Origin: Bacillus sp. EB600
GTDB lineage: Bacteria; Bacillota; Bacilli; Bacillales; Cytobacillaceae
Assembly (NCBI RefSeq): GCF_024494385.1
Contig: NZ_JAEVLT010000003.1
Location: 124,001-188,000, forward strand
Length of the DNA stretch: 64,000 nt
Reading direction: 5' to 3'
The translations under genes and the position numbers were made by a program. Shown piece after piece: positions 18,211 through 26,299 of the stretch. Under the pieces are notes generated by a model. It saw only the letters and a program-made list of their open reading frames with translations, ran no database searches and was not told the DNA's origin. Every line of letters starts with the position of its first letter. The stretch's first letter is position 1.

Positions 18211-18942
18211 GATGACCTTAACGGACAAATTAATGGTTCTAGTAGTGAATTTTGTCCGTCATAAAGCCGATGAAGGACAGTTTCATGGTTCCAGCTGTCG
18301 ATTTTGTCCGTCATAAAGCCGATGAAGGACAGTTTCCGGGTTCAAGCGTTCGATTTTGTCCGTCATAAAGCCGATGAAGGACAGTTTCCGGGTTCAAGCT
18401 GTCGATTTTGTCCGTCATAAAGCAGATGAAGGACAGTATCATGGTTCAAGCGTCCAATTTTGTCCGTCATAAAGCCGATGAAGGACAGTTTCCGGGTTCA
18501 AGCGTTTAATTTTGTCCATCATAAAGCCGATGAAGGACAGATTCCGGGTTCAAGCGTCCAATTTTGTCCGTCATAAAGCCGATGAAGGACAGTTTCCGGG
18601 TTCAAGCGTTCAATTTTGTCCTTCATAAAGCCGATGAAGGACAGTTTCCGGGTTCAAGCGTTCAATTTTGTCCGTCATAAAGCCGATGAAGGACAGTTTC
18701 CGGGTTCAAGCGTCCAATTTTGTCCTTCATAAAGTAGATGAAGGACAGTTTCCGGGTTCCAGCTGTCGATTTTGTCCGTCATAAAGCCGATGAAGGACAG
18801 ATTCCGGTTTCAAGCGTCCGATTTTGTCCTTCATAAAGCCGATGAAGGACAGTTTCCGGGTTCAAGCGTTCAATTTTGTCCTTCATAAAGCCGATGAAGG
18901 ACAGTTTCCAGGTTCCAGCTGTCGATTTTGTCCTTCATAAAT
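18211..18942. repeat. 52-bp tandem hairpin array (13 units)
   Basis: The word GATGAAGGACAG (or a near match) starts at 18269 and then every 52 bases without exception to 18893, 13 copies. Each unit holds an inverted repeat, TGTCC(G/T)TCAT and ATGAAGGACA around a 7-base loop AAAGCCG, giving a 10-bp stem. The ~25-base linkers are also conserved (TTTCCGGGTTCAAGCG or CATGGTTCCAGCTGTCG types). A degenerate unit opens the array near 18211. It fills the whole gap between the pspA terminator and the response-regulator gene. Confidence 0.95.
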
Positions 18943-19037
18943 TTTTTAAGTTAAAATAAAGGTTGCATTGGTACGATTCGGGTGATGGGTGAAGATTTAT
19001 CGTCCAAAATCCTGAAGGTAAAGGAGTTCTGTAATAG

Positions 19038-19751
19038 ATGAATATCTTATTAGCTGAAGATGATCCAAGTCTTGGTGAATTAATCGTATATATGCTAAAA
19101 AAGAAGGGTGAATATAAGGTGGATTGGGTAATGGAGGGGGAGGATGCTTACGATTATGCCATCTCGTCACACTATGATGTAGTAATCCTGGATTGGATGA
19201 TGCCAAATGGGGATGGTGTTGATGTCTGCCGCCGGTTACGGAGGCAGGGATATTCCGGCGCCATTCTAATGTTAACAGCTAAGGATACGGTTCAGGACCG
19301 AATCGAAGGCTTGGATGCAGGGGCGGATGATTATTTGGTTAAGCCGTTTGAAATTGGGGAGCTGCTGGCGCGGCTGCGTGCCCTTTCCCGCCGCAACTTT
19401 GCACCGATTTTGGAAGAGGAAATTGAGATTGCAGGTTTGGTACTGAACCGGCTGAGTCATGTGGTTTGTCAGGGACCTCAGCACATTCAATTAAGTCCCC
19501 GCGAATTTGAACTATTAGATTTATTAGTCCAAAATAGAGGACAGGTATTGCCCCGGGAGATCATTTTGGAGCGAATTTGGGGCTTTGACACGGACGTAGC
19601 ACCTAAAACAATTGATGCGACGATCAAGTTGATTAGAAGAAAGCTGGAAGCATTCGGGAAACAGGATTTGCTGCAAAGTATTAGAGGGGTAGGGTATAAG
19701 GTTGAAAATGAATCTTCTTTCGTTCATTCGGGCATTTACAAATCGCAGTGA
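19038..19751 (+). CDS. OmpR-family response regulator
   Basis: A 237-residue two-component regulator. The receiver domain (1-120) has the acidic pocket (AEDD), phospho-acceptor Asp52 (VVILDWMMPNGDG), Thr in LMLTAKD and Lys in DDYLVKPFE. The winged-helix DNA-binding domain (~130-225) ends with IRGVGYKVE. AAGGAG lies 12 bases before the ATG, a little far. Its 3' end overlaps the kinase start by 44 bases, so the two are translated together. Target genes are unknown; the adjacent pspA pair is one candidate. Confidence 0.93.
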   Translation: MNILLAEDDPSLGELIVYMLKKKGEYKVDWVMEGEDAYDYAISSHYDVVILDWMMPNGDGVDVCRRLRRQGYSGAILMLTAKDTVQDRIEGLDAGADDYLVKPFEIGELLARLRALSRRNFAPILEEEIEIAGLVLNRLSHVVCQGPQHIQLSPREFELLDLLVQNRGQVLPREIILERIWGFDTDVAPKTIDATIKLIRRKLEAFGKQDLLQSIRGVGYKVENESSFVHSGIYKSQ

Positions 19752-21117
19752 AAAGGATGTATTCAAGAGAACACAGGGCAGGCTGACCCGAACTTATAGC
19801 GGTTTGATAATGTTATTTTTGATTGTGTTTATTTTCATCGTCTATTCCGTTCTTTATGTCGTGATTCTCAAGAATCAGGAGCATGAGCTTCAATCGTTGG
19901 TGAATCAAGAGGCAAGCTTTATTGAGGATTATTTGGTGAAAAATGAACAAAAGGACTTGCGTGAATTTCAAAATCAAGAAGTCGTGTTTGCAGGGGTAAA
20001 TCAATATTTTTATTACGTTGTAAATTCGAATGGTGAGTTGATCATGGGAAATGAGGCCAATCATCAACTGCGCCCCGATCTCCTCAGCCTCGTGAATGCA
20101 AGGTTACAAAGGGATAACGAAATCCGGAAGGAAATCCTACATATAGAAGCAGGTCCGAAAGGCCGGGGAAGAAAGATGGAATTTCGTCCCCGTGAGTTTA
20201 ATCAAGATATTCATCTGATGATTGCCAGCCGTTCGATCTATTATAAAGGACAGTTTATTGGTAACCTTTATATTGGTAAAGACATAACCTTCGCTTATCA
20301 GCTCTTCCATTGGCTGCTGATGATTCTTGTGATGTTAGGAATTGTTTTTTTCGGTGCAGCGGTGTACATGAGCGTTGTTATGTCCAAACGCGCAATGGTA
20401 CCAATCACTGGGGCCTTTACGAGACAACGTGAATTTGTTGCTGATGCTTCTCATGAATTACGGACTCCTTTAAGTGTGCTCCTATCCTCGATTGATGCGA
20501 TGGAAATGACGATTGAACCTGCGAAGGAAGAAGCATTTGTTGGAAAGTTGCTAACGAATATGCGTCAGGAAGTGAAGCGAATGACCAATCTGGTTAGCGA
20601 TTTATTGACACTGGCACGCTCTGATGCAAATCCAAATGAGCTTAGCAAGGAAACGTTTGAATTTCGACCACATGCCGAAAAAGCAGTTGAGTCTGTCGGT
20701 CCGCTCGCTGCTGAAAAGGAAATCGCACTAAGTATGCAGGCACCGAATTCCTTGACGGCAACTGGAGATCAACAAAGATTATCCCAGCTATTATATATTC
20801 TTTTAGATAATGCCATTAAATACACACCAACGGGAGGAAAAGTCAAGTTATCACTTTCTAATGAAGGAAAGGATCTCTATATCAGCGTTCAGGATACGGG
20901 GATTGGTATCAAGCAGGAGGATTTTGAACACATTTTTGAACGGTTTTACCGAGCGGATAAATCACGAACCCGGCAAGTCGGCGGTCACGGCCTGGGACTC
21001 TCCATTGCCAAATGGATTGTCGAAACCCATGGCGGCACCATCAAACTATCCAGCAAAGTGGGGGAAGGAAGCACGTTTGTGGTCCGAATTCCATCGAGGG
21101 GACAGGAAATCCATTAA
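19708..21117 (+). CDS. Sensor histidine kinase of the OmpR-type pair
   Basis: A 469-residue membrane kinase: helix 1 at ~32-55, an extracytoplasmic sensor domain of ~145 residues, helix 2 at ~200-222, then HisKA with phospho-His249 (FVADASHELRTPLSVLLSS) and a HATPase domain (DNAIKYTP N-box, DTGIGI, GGHGLGLSIAKW). ATG 19708 has AAGG 6 bases upstream; the TTG at 19702 abuts that site. The sensor domain has no family I recognise. A short tail follows the ATPase domain. A phased repeat array begins 45 bases after the stop. Confidence 0.93.
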   Translation: MNLLSFIRAFTNRSEKDVFKRTQGRLTRTYSGLIMLFLIVFIFIVYSVLYVVILKNQEHELQSLVNQEASFIEDYLVKNEQKDLREFQNQEVVFAGVNQYFYYVVNSNGELIMGNEANHQLRPDLLSLVNARLQRDNEIRKEILHIEAGPKGRGRKMEFRPREFNQDIHLMIASRSIYYKGQFIGNLYIGKDITFAYQLFHWLLMILVMLGIVFFGAAVYMSVVMSKRAMVPITGAFTRQREFVADASHELRTPLSVLLSSIDAMEMTIEPAKEEAFVGKLLTNMRQEVKRMTNLVSDLLTLARSDANPNELSKETFEFRPHAEKAVESVGPLAAEKEIALSMQAPNSLTATGDQQRLSQLLYILLDNAIKYTPTGGKVKLSLSNEGKDLYISVQDTGIGIKQEDFEHIFERFYRADKSRTRQVGGHGLGLSIAKWIVETHGGTIKLSSKVGEGSTFVVRIPSRGQEIH

Positions 21118-21159
21118 GTTAAAGCTTAGTGCTCATTTATTGCGCAGGTTTTGTGAGAA

Positions 21160-21294
21160 TTTCGCCGAACTGCTTAATGATTCCGCGAATTTAAGCGATA
21201 AATCCGCGAAAATTTCATTAATTCCGCGAAACTGGATGATAATTCCGCGAAAAATAATTTTATACCGCGAAACCGGATGTTAATTCCGCCGAAC
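21160..21294. repeat. Phased array B: TTCCGCGAA word, period 20.5 bp
   Basis: Words of the type TTCCGCGAA recur with the CCG(C)CGAA core at about 21162, 21183, 21204, 21224, 21245, 21265 and 21286: steps of 21, 21, 20, 21, 20, 21. Spacers are AT-rich and mostly unlike each other (TTAA or GATGATAA before the word is frequent). It lies between the kinase stop and a convergent membrane gene. The word is the reverse complement of that in arrays at 39940 and 62488. Confidence 0.9.
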
Positions 21295-21379
21295 GGCATA
21301 CCTAGGAGGCCAGTTCAGCTCCCATTGATCTAATGGGGGTTTTCACATATTTTTCACCTATGCCGGAAGATAAAACTAT

Positions 21380-21850
21380 TCACCATGAAGGCTTTTTAGA
21401 AAAGAACCTCTCTTTTACAAATTGAAAACTATACATAAGAACTCCTCTAAAAAAAAGCAATACAACAAATAGAAATGGAGATAGTCTATCTAAAGATACA
21501 ATCCTTAGTTTTTTTAATAACTTCATACCTGGAAAAGCAAATAAATATTGGGCAATGCTATTGACAATTAGAAATAATGAGAATTTTCCATAAGTCCATT
21601 TTAGAAACCAAAAAGCTGCAAATAATTCAGGACCTAGTGTAAAAGAGACACTTCCGCGAATCTTGGGATGAATGCTGCTATGAAATGTCCACCACTGTCT
21701 TTTTAGAGCAAAAAAATGCATAAGTTCTGAAAACAGACTGATAAATAATACAGCAGGAAGAAATCTTTTGATTGTCCTTTTTCCCAAGAGTGGGAGTGTG
21801 AACCAGGGGAGGATCATCATAATGATTACTAAAAACCTTGAATTCTTCAT
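21380..21850 (-). CDS. Hypothetical membrane protein
   Basis: A 156-residue protein with four or five hydrophobic segments (FLVIIMMILPWFTLPLLG, FLPAVLFISLFSELMHFFAL, ELFAAFWFLKWTYG, FSLFLIVNSIAQYLFAF, FLFVVLLFFRGVLMYSF) and a basic C-terminus. I do not recognise the family beyond a conserved-hypothetical Bacillus membrane protein. GAGGTG 7 bases before the codon at 21850 supports the MKNSRFLV start over the longer frame. It is convergent with the kinase gene. Confidence 0.7.
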   Translation of the reverse strand: MKNSRFLVIIMMILPWFTLPLLGKRTIKRFLPAVLFISLFSELMHFFALKRQWWTFHSSIHPKIRGSVSFTLGPELFAAFWFLKWTYGKFSLFLIVNSIAQYLFAFPGMKLLKKLRIVSLDRLSPFLFVVLLFFRGVLMYSFQFVKERFFSKKPSW

Positions 21851-21968
21851 AAAATGCACCTCGAAATTTAGAATGTGCATTTTTATGGTAAATATTCGTA
21901 AAACATATTATGAACCCCATTATTGGTACTTCATTTTTCTCATTGGAAAAAGCCCTTCATTTTTCGAA

Positions 21969-22412
21969 TCAGGAAGTTTTCGTTAAACCCAGGGCTTTGT
22001 GCTGCCAAAGGATTTGTTCAACCACCTCTGATTGCTGCTTTTCACATTCAACGATTAAAATGACCTCAGTTTGTCCCTTTTTCTGTTGCCAATCGGCTTT
22101 TTTAATGAAGTAAGAAGTTACCAGTCCAAGTATCGCTCCAACTACGAGTCCAATGCCCGCCCAAATGATCGGTCCCCAAGCCAAGATAAATCCATAAATG
22201 CTTCCCAGCAGCATAAAGATGGAAGCAAAAATAAACGATAATTCATATTTACTGGCTCCTTCTTGATGGACCATTTTTATATCCTGGCCATTGTTGGAGT
22301 ATTTATCTAATGGCGCGGCGAAAATATTTTCCTTACCAATACCGTTTTGCTCTAAATCACTAAGCGCCAGCTCTAAAAATGCATTATGGTTAAAGGTTGA
22401 TATGAAGTGCAT
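21969..22412 (-). CDS. Two-helix membrane protein, 3' part of an IS-split reading frame
   Basis: A 147-residue conserved-hypothetical protein: a soluble N-terminal region (MHFISTFNHNAFLELALSDL, GIGKENIFAAPLDK), two membrane helices (LSFIFASIFMLLGSIYGFIL and IIWAGIGLVVGAILGLVTSY) and a soluble tail. GAGGG precedes the chosen start by 6 bases. The frame stays open upstream to the IS left end at 22513, reading NDKLFKVEQSSYLADHFQ, which continues the membrane protein cut off at 24448. Before the IS arrived the two were one 413-codon frame, either a fusion or two overlapping in-frame genes. Confidence 0.65.
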   Translation of the reverse strand: MHFISTFNHNAFLELALSDLEQNGIGKENIFAAPLDKYSNNGQDIKMVHQEGASKYELSFIFASIFMLLGSIYGFILAWGPIIWAGIGLVVGAILGLVTSYFIKKADWQQKKGQTEVILIVECEKQQSEVVEQILWQHKALGLTKTS

Positions 22413-22581
22413 AGAATCCCTCGTCCTGTCCTTTTTAGGCATATTGAATGAAAGGGGCTGAAAGTGATCAGCCAAATAACTGGATTGCTCTACTTTAAAA
22501 AGTTTATCGTTACGGGCGAGAAGACCCCTTCCTCAACGAGTAGGGAGGGGATGAATCGCCCATCCGAAGGAGAGTTATTAG

Positions 22582-22611
22582 TTGAGATAGGAACATACAT
22601 TCTGGTATAAT
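22582..22611 (+). promoter_or_regulatory. Promoter of the TnpB-like gene
   Basis: TTGAGA (22582-22587) and TATAAT (22606-22611) with an 18-bp spacer, 34 bases before the start codon and inside the element. Confidence 0.7.
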
Positions 22612-22644
22612 AAAAATATAAATACATTGAAAGGGGTATGACCT

Positions 22645-24435
22645 ATGAGCATTAAAGCCTTCTTTTCGAATCGGGTATACAAAAATACTCTTCCGAAGGA
22701 ATTCGTCGATGCTATTAGTCATGCTCTTTTCGTTTTCAACAGCGCAAAGCACTTTTCGTTTAGTACGTCTATAAAAGAAAAACGCTCTGGCCTAATTAGG
22801 CGTTCAAAATCCATGCACCTTACCGTAAAAGAGCGCTTTAAATTGGATGATTATTATGCAAATAGTGTTGTCCAAGAAGCTAATGCAATGCAAAAGAGTC
22901 TTTTCGGGCTTAATAAGTTATATATTTCAAATAAGGAAATTCAAATTACTTCTGTTAAACACAAACTTAAAAAAGTAAAGGCTCGACTCACCACATTGAA
23001 AAAGATTAAAACCTCCTTCATAAAAGGCAAGCCTTCCTTCCCCAAAAGTTCAAATGTGCATAAAGTGGGCAGCTTTTTTGCTGTTACGTTTAAGAAGAAA
23101 ACGGACATCTACTATCATGCTTATCAGTTTGAACATGAATATTTAGATCGAGAAATCAAAAAGCTTAAAACTAGAATAGGCTTCTTATCTTTAAAGTTGC
23201 ACAAATATGAGAAACAGTTAAAGAAGTTAAAAACAGACATAAGGAGTGTTGTTTTTGGGTCTAAAAAACTATTTAAATCCCAATACACGAAAAATGAATT
23301 TAAAGATAACCACCAATTATGGGTTAAGAAATGGGAACATGCGCGCTATAATCAAATGACGATTTCAGGCAGGAAAGATTCATCCCATGGCAACTTTGTT
23401 TTCCAATATGATCTTCAAAAACATCAATTATCATTTAAAACCCCGTCTGATGTAAGGGTCGAAATAAACGAAATACATTTCCCGTACGGTCAAAAAGTAG
23501 TGGAAGATGCTATTTTAAATCAACTGAATTGTAATGATAAGAAAAAATTTGGCAAACCGATCGCTTGGTCTGTTGAAGACCATGGCGCTTATTACATCAT
23601 CAAATGCATGATTAATGTGGACGCTAAACAATATATTAATTATTCAAAGTCAGACGGAATCATTGGTGTAGATTGTAATGTTGACCATTTTGCTGTTTCA
23701 GATATTAATTCAAAAGGACAGCTTATCTCTTCAAGGACACTAAAATTCAATATAGTAGGAAAAACTTCAGGTCAAATCACCAAAATCATCGAATCAGAAG
23801 TAATGGAATTGGTGAATATTGCCGAGCGGGCCAATAAACCTTTAGCAATTGAAAAATTAGATACCACAAGTTCAAAAGTATCCAATGCTTACGGAAATAA
23901 AAAGGCAAATTTAAAATTTAATATGTTCGCTTATCACAAAAAGAGTTTGGCTATTAAATCGAGAGCGGAGAAAATGGGGGTAGCAGTATTTGAAGTAAAC
24001 CCTGCTTACACGAGTCAAATTGGGAAAATGAAATACATGAAACGCTTCGGAATCTCCATCCATGAAGCAGCAAGCTTTGTCATTGCCCGAAGAGCAATGG
24101 GATTCAAAGAAAAGCTCCCACCAGTTTTAGGTACCCTATTACCTGAGAAGATGGTAGGTACTCATCATTGGGCGCAGTGGGGGTATATTTCGAAGATGCT
24201 GAAAGGAATTCGCACTTGTGCCTATTACCGTTCAGAACTTTTTAATGTAGACAAGTTTCGTTCTACGAACGAATTCTTCTTACCAGGGGCTCTCACAGAC
24301 TTGGAAGCAAAAAGTTTGTTGAAATTAAAAAGTGGAAAAACCTCCTCTCAGTTGAGCGGGAGAAGGTCATGTACCCTTGGTATATGTCTTGCTTTGCAAG
24401 AATCCCCCACTTCAAACAAACCGAAAGGTTGTTAA
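22645..24435 (+). CDS. TnpB-like RuvC-fold protein of an IS200/IS605 element
   Basis: A 596-residue relative of TnpB (OrfB_IS605), the RNA-guided nuclease family ancestral to Cas12. RuvC-I is IGVDCNVDHFAVSDI (Asp343) and RuvC-II is PLAIEKLDTT (Glu403). In the third motif, GISIHEAASFVIARRAMGF, the canonical Asp position holds Ile472. The four-cysteine zinc finger normally between motifs II and III is absent: NPAYTSQIGKMKYMKRF runs straight on. Long Lys-rich coiled-coil-like stretches fill the first 300 residues. This looks like a distinct sub-branch, and whether it cleaves DNA is open. ATG 22645 has AAGGGG upstream. Confidence 0.85.
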   Translation: MSIKAFFSNRVYKNTLPKEFVDAISHALFVFNSAKHFSFSTSIKEKRSGLIRRSKSMHLTVKERFKLDDYYANSVVQEANAMQKSLFGLNKLYISNKEIQITSVKHKLKKVKARLTTLKKIKTSFIKGKPSFPKSSNVHKVGSFFAVTFKKKTDIYYHAYQFEHEYLDREIKKLKTRIGFLSLKLHKYEKQLKKLKTDIRSVVFGSKKLFKSQYTKNEFKDNHQLWVKKWEHARYNQMTISGRKDSSHGNFVFQYDLQKHQLSFKTPSDVRVEINEIHFPYGQKVVEDAILNQLNCNDKKKFGKPIAWSVEDHGAYYIIKCMINVDAKQYINYSKSDGIIGVDCNVDHFAVSDINSKGQLISSRTLKFNIVGKTSGQITKIIESEVMELVNIAERANKPLAIEKLDTTSSKVSNAYGNKKANLKFNMFAYHKKSLAIKSRAEKMGVAVFEVNPAYTSQIGKMKYMKRFGISIHEAASFVIARRAMGFKEKLPPVLGTLLPEKMVGTHHWAQWGYISKMLKGIRTCAYYRSELFNVDKFRSTNEFFLPGALTDLEAKSLLKLKSGKTSSQLSGRRSCTLGICLALQESPTSNKPKGC

Positions 24436-24447
24436 GCGGGGGTAGTT

Positions 24448-25144
24448 CAATTGTAAATAGGATATCTTGATAGGTGGAACTTACAGAAAAAAGCAAAATG
24501 GATGGCAAATTAATAAACCATTGAGGATTCATGACAGTAGCGGCTAGATTGGTATTTCCCTCGAACGTTAAATGAACTCCCGGAAGTAAATTGGAATAAT
24601 AAACGGTACTAATGAAGCAAATGAGTACGAAGAAGCCTATTGAAAGTCTGTTGCAATAAATAGAGCCTACACCAGGGGTAAGGAAGGACCAAATAGCACC
24701 GCTCCAGGGTTTTCGATAATCAAGATAATTAATTTCCAGCCCCGAAATTTTAAAGGGTAATATTGGCGAATTTAGGCGGTCAGCTAATTTTGCATACTTA
24801 TTTAAATCAATCGTAGTCGTATAACTGTCCCACATCGTAAAAATGTATACACTTGTGTAAAGAAGAAACCAGCGGGTATCAAGCACTGTTTTGGCAAGCT
24901 CGAATTCACCTATCATAGACAACACAATCGCTTCATTAATATGAGCTTTTGCATTAATAAAGAATTCCCAAAGCATCAGTAGGGCTCCTGTCAAGTTTTT
25001 GCATAAAATGAGATGTCCTGACCCAGGAAAGGCGGCGGACCACCATACGATTGGCCATGGATTCCGCTCCTGAATATAATTAAAGAGAAATGGTGAAAAA
25101 TGTCCCTTTGGACGGCGGAGTTCATTGGGGTATGATTTTTTCAA
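24448..25144 (-). pseudogene. Membrane-protein gene truncated by the IS element (5' part)
   Basis: About 232 codons of a polytopic Bacillus membrane protein remain. It has two internal repeats: NPWPIVWWSAAFPGSGHLIL and KPWSGAIWSFLTPGVGSIYC, each followed by hydrophobic segments and a WFL(L) segment. The start is TTG 25144 with GAGAGG upstream. At 24448 the frame enters the element and picks up ~50 foreign residues antisense to the tnpB tail, stopping at 24293. The missing end is found beyond the element at 22513. The original function is unknown. Confidence 0.75.
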
Positions 25145-25426
25145 TACTTTCTACCTCTCAGATCGAATCTAATTTTGCCGGAATCATGCAATACACACAC
25201 GCTAGTACATTATTACCAATTTAATTCCAAAATACCCCATGTGTATTACATGATGCAACAGGTACCGAGGATAGTACCTCCCGTGGATACATTTTATGGT
25301 ATTCAAACTACGCCACTTTCCTTCATATATCCGCCTCTTTTGGCTCTCCCTCTTTCATCACTCTCATATGGACTAAGTAAATTACTAAGATAAAATAATA
25401 CCGCAATTCAGACAATAAATTTACTG
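25145..25426. other. Gene-free stretch upstream of the sugar-acid operon
   Basis: No supported gene; a 72-codon frame at 25175 lacks a ribosome binding site. The regulatory region begins at 25427. Confidence 0.45.
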
Positions 25427-25505
25427 TTGAAAAACGCTTACAACAGGTTTATACTATGGATAAATCGATTTAGTAAATCGGTTTACTAAATCGATTTACT
25501 GATTA
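25427..25505 (+). promoter_or_regulatory. Promoter and LacI-type operator of the sugar-acid operon
   Basis: TTGAAA (25427-25432) and TATACT (25450-25455) are 17 bp apart. Directly downstream, AAATCGATTTAGTAAATCGG and GTTTACTAAATCGATTTACT form overlapping palindromes of the type CGATTTA-G-TAAATCG. The GAAAAACGCTTACA around the -35 resembles a cre site with one extra base. The same arrangement, with nearly the same -35 region, stands before the gene at 30021. Confidence 0.8.
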
Positions 25506-25531
25506 CTTTTTTAAAAGAAAGGATCTTCGAA

Positions 25532-26299
25532 ATGCGAAACGTGATTATACCGTTAAATGCTTTCGATCGGGGTGAAGTACTGAAAAATGGGCAAGCATCC
25601 TTTGTTGAGCACATTGCTCAAGCTGGGGCTTATGGGGTTGAGATTCGCCGGGAGCTACTGCCGGAAGAAAAAAACCGGCAGCTTGATCAAATTAGACAGG
25701 AAATCGCTCGATTCGGACTATTCACGGTCTATTCGGCACCGATTGAATGTTGGAAGGCGGATCACCACTTAAATATAGAAGAATTAATAAATGTGTTTCA
25801 AGAAGGAAAAACGCTTGGCGCGACATGGCTAAAAGTATCTTTGGGACATTTTCACAAGGAACTATCAAATATCGCCGAACTCGGCCACTTTTTAAAGCAG
25901 CAGCAAGGAATTCAATTATTGGTTGAAAATGATCAGACACTTTATGGCGGAAATATTCAGAACATGAAATCCTTTTTTGAAAGCGCTGTAGAGCAAGACG
26001 TTCTGGTAAAAATGACATTTGACGCCGGGAACTGGTATTATTCCAGCCAGGAAGTTGAGGAAGCGTTAAATCTTCTTGCACCATATGTCGATTATCTTCA
26101 TTTAAAACAGGTTGAGAAAGCAGCAGACAAGCTGGTCACCGTACCATTGGAAAAAGGTCGAAATCACAGCTGGGAGAAAGTATTCAAGCATTTTCCGGCT
26201 GAGCTGATGAAGGCACTTGAATTTCCAATTGAACCGAAAGAACGAGCAAAGGATTATCTTCAGTTTATTCAAGAATTAGCAGCGGAGGTGTTAGCATGA
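25532..26299 (+). CDS. Sugar phosphate isomerase/epimerase family protein (TIM barrel)
   Basis: A 255-residue xylose-isomerase-like TIM-barrel protein. Candidate metal ligands are Glu in GVEIRRELL, Glu in QLLVENDQTLYGG, Asp in MTFDAGNWYY and the His in YLHLKQV, with a C-terminal Glu in ALEFPIEPKER. It opens an operon whose next gene overlaps it by 4 bases (ATGA) and encodes a KdgK-type kinase, so it likely isomerises or epimerises a sugar acid feeding that kinase. The exact substrate is unknown. Confidence 0.82.
   Translation: MRNVIIPLNAFDRGEVLKNGQASFVEHIAQAGAYGVEIRRELLPEEKNRQLDQIRQEIARFGLFTVYSAPIECWKADHHLNIEELINVFQEGKTLGATWLKVSLGHFHKELSNIAELGHFLKQQQGIQLLVENDQTLYGGNIQNMKSFFESAVEQDVLVKMTFDAGNWYYSSQEVEEALNLLAPYVDYLHLKQVEKAADKLVTVPLEKGRNHSWEKVFKHFPAELMKALEFPIEPKERAKDYLQFIQELAAEVLA

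Larger units (their letters stand above)
22514..24447 (+). mobile_element. IS200/IS605-type element with a TnpB-like gene
   Basis: The left end follows TTAC (22510-22513), a target used by several IS200/IS605 elements, and begins with a hairpin (GGGCGA/TCGCCC enclosing CCCCTTCCT/AGGGAGGGG, 22514-22561). The right end is a GAAA-capped hairpin (CCCC.CTT...AAG.GGGG, 24403-24442) that overlaps the tnpB stop, ending at GTAGTT. There are no target duplications and no tnpA, so it depends on a transposase elsewhere. Ends were set by reading-frame restoration: joining 22513 to 24448 makes the split host gene continuous. Confidence 0.8.

Noticed and set aside
18211-18942. Regular direct repeats reminiscent of a CRISPR array
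   Set aside because: The segments between hairpins are also repeated, the unit is fully tandem at 52 bp, and there are no cas genes.
24293-24447. Native C-terminus of the minus-strand membrane protein
   Set aside because: This stretch is the antisense of the tnpB tail inside the IS element; the true end lies beyond the element at 22513.
25427-25442. Perfect cre site in the sugar-acid promoter
   Set aside because: The half-sites are good, but there is one extra base between them relative to the cre consensus, so it is recorded only as cre-like.
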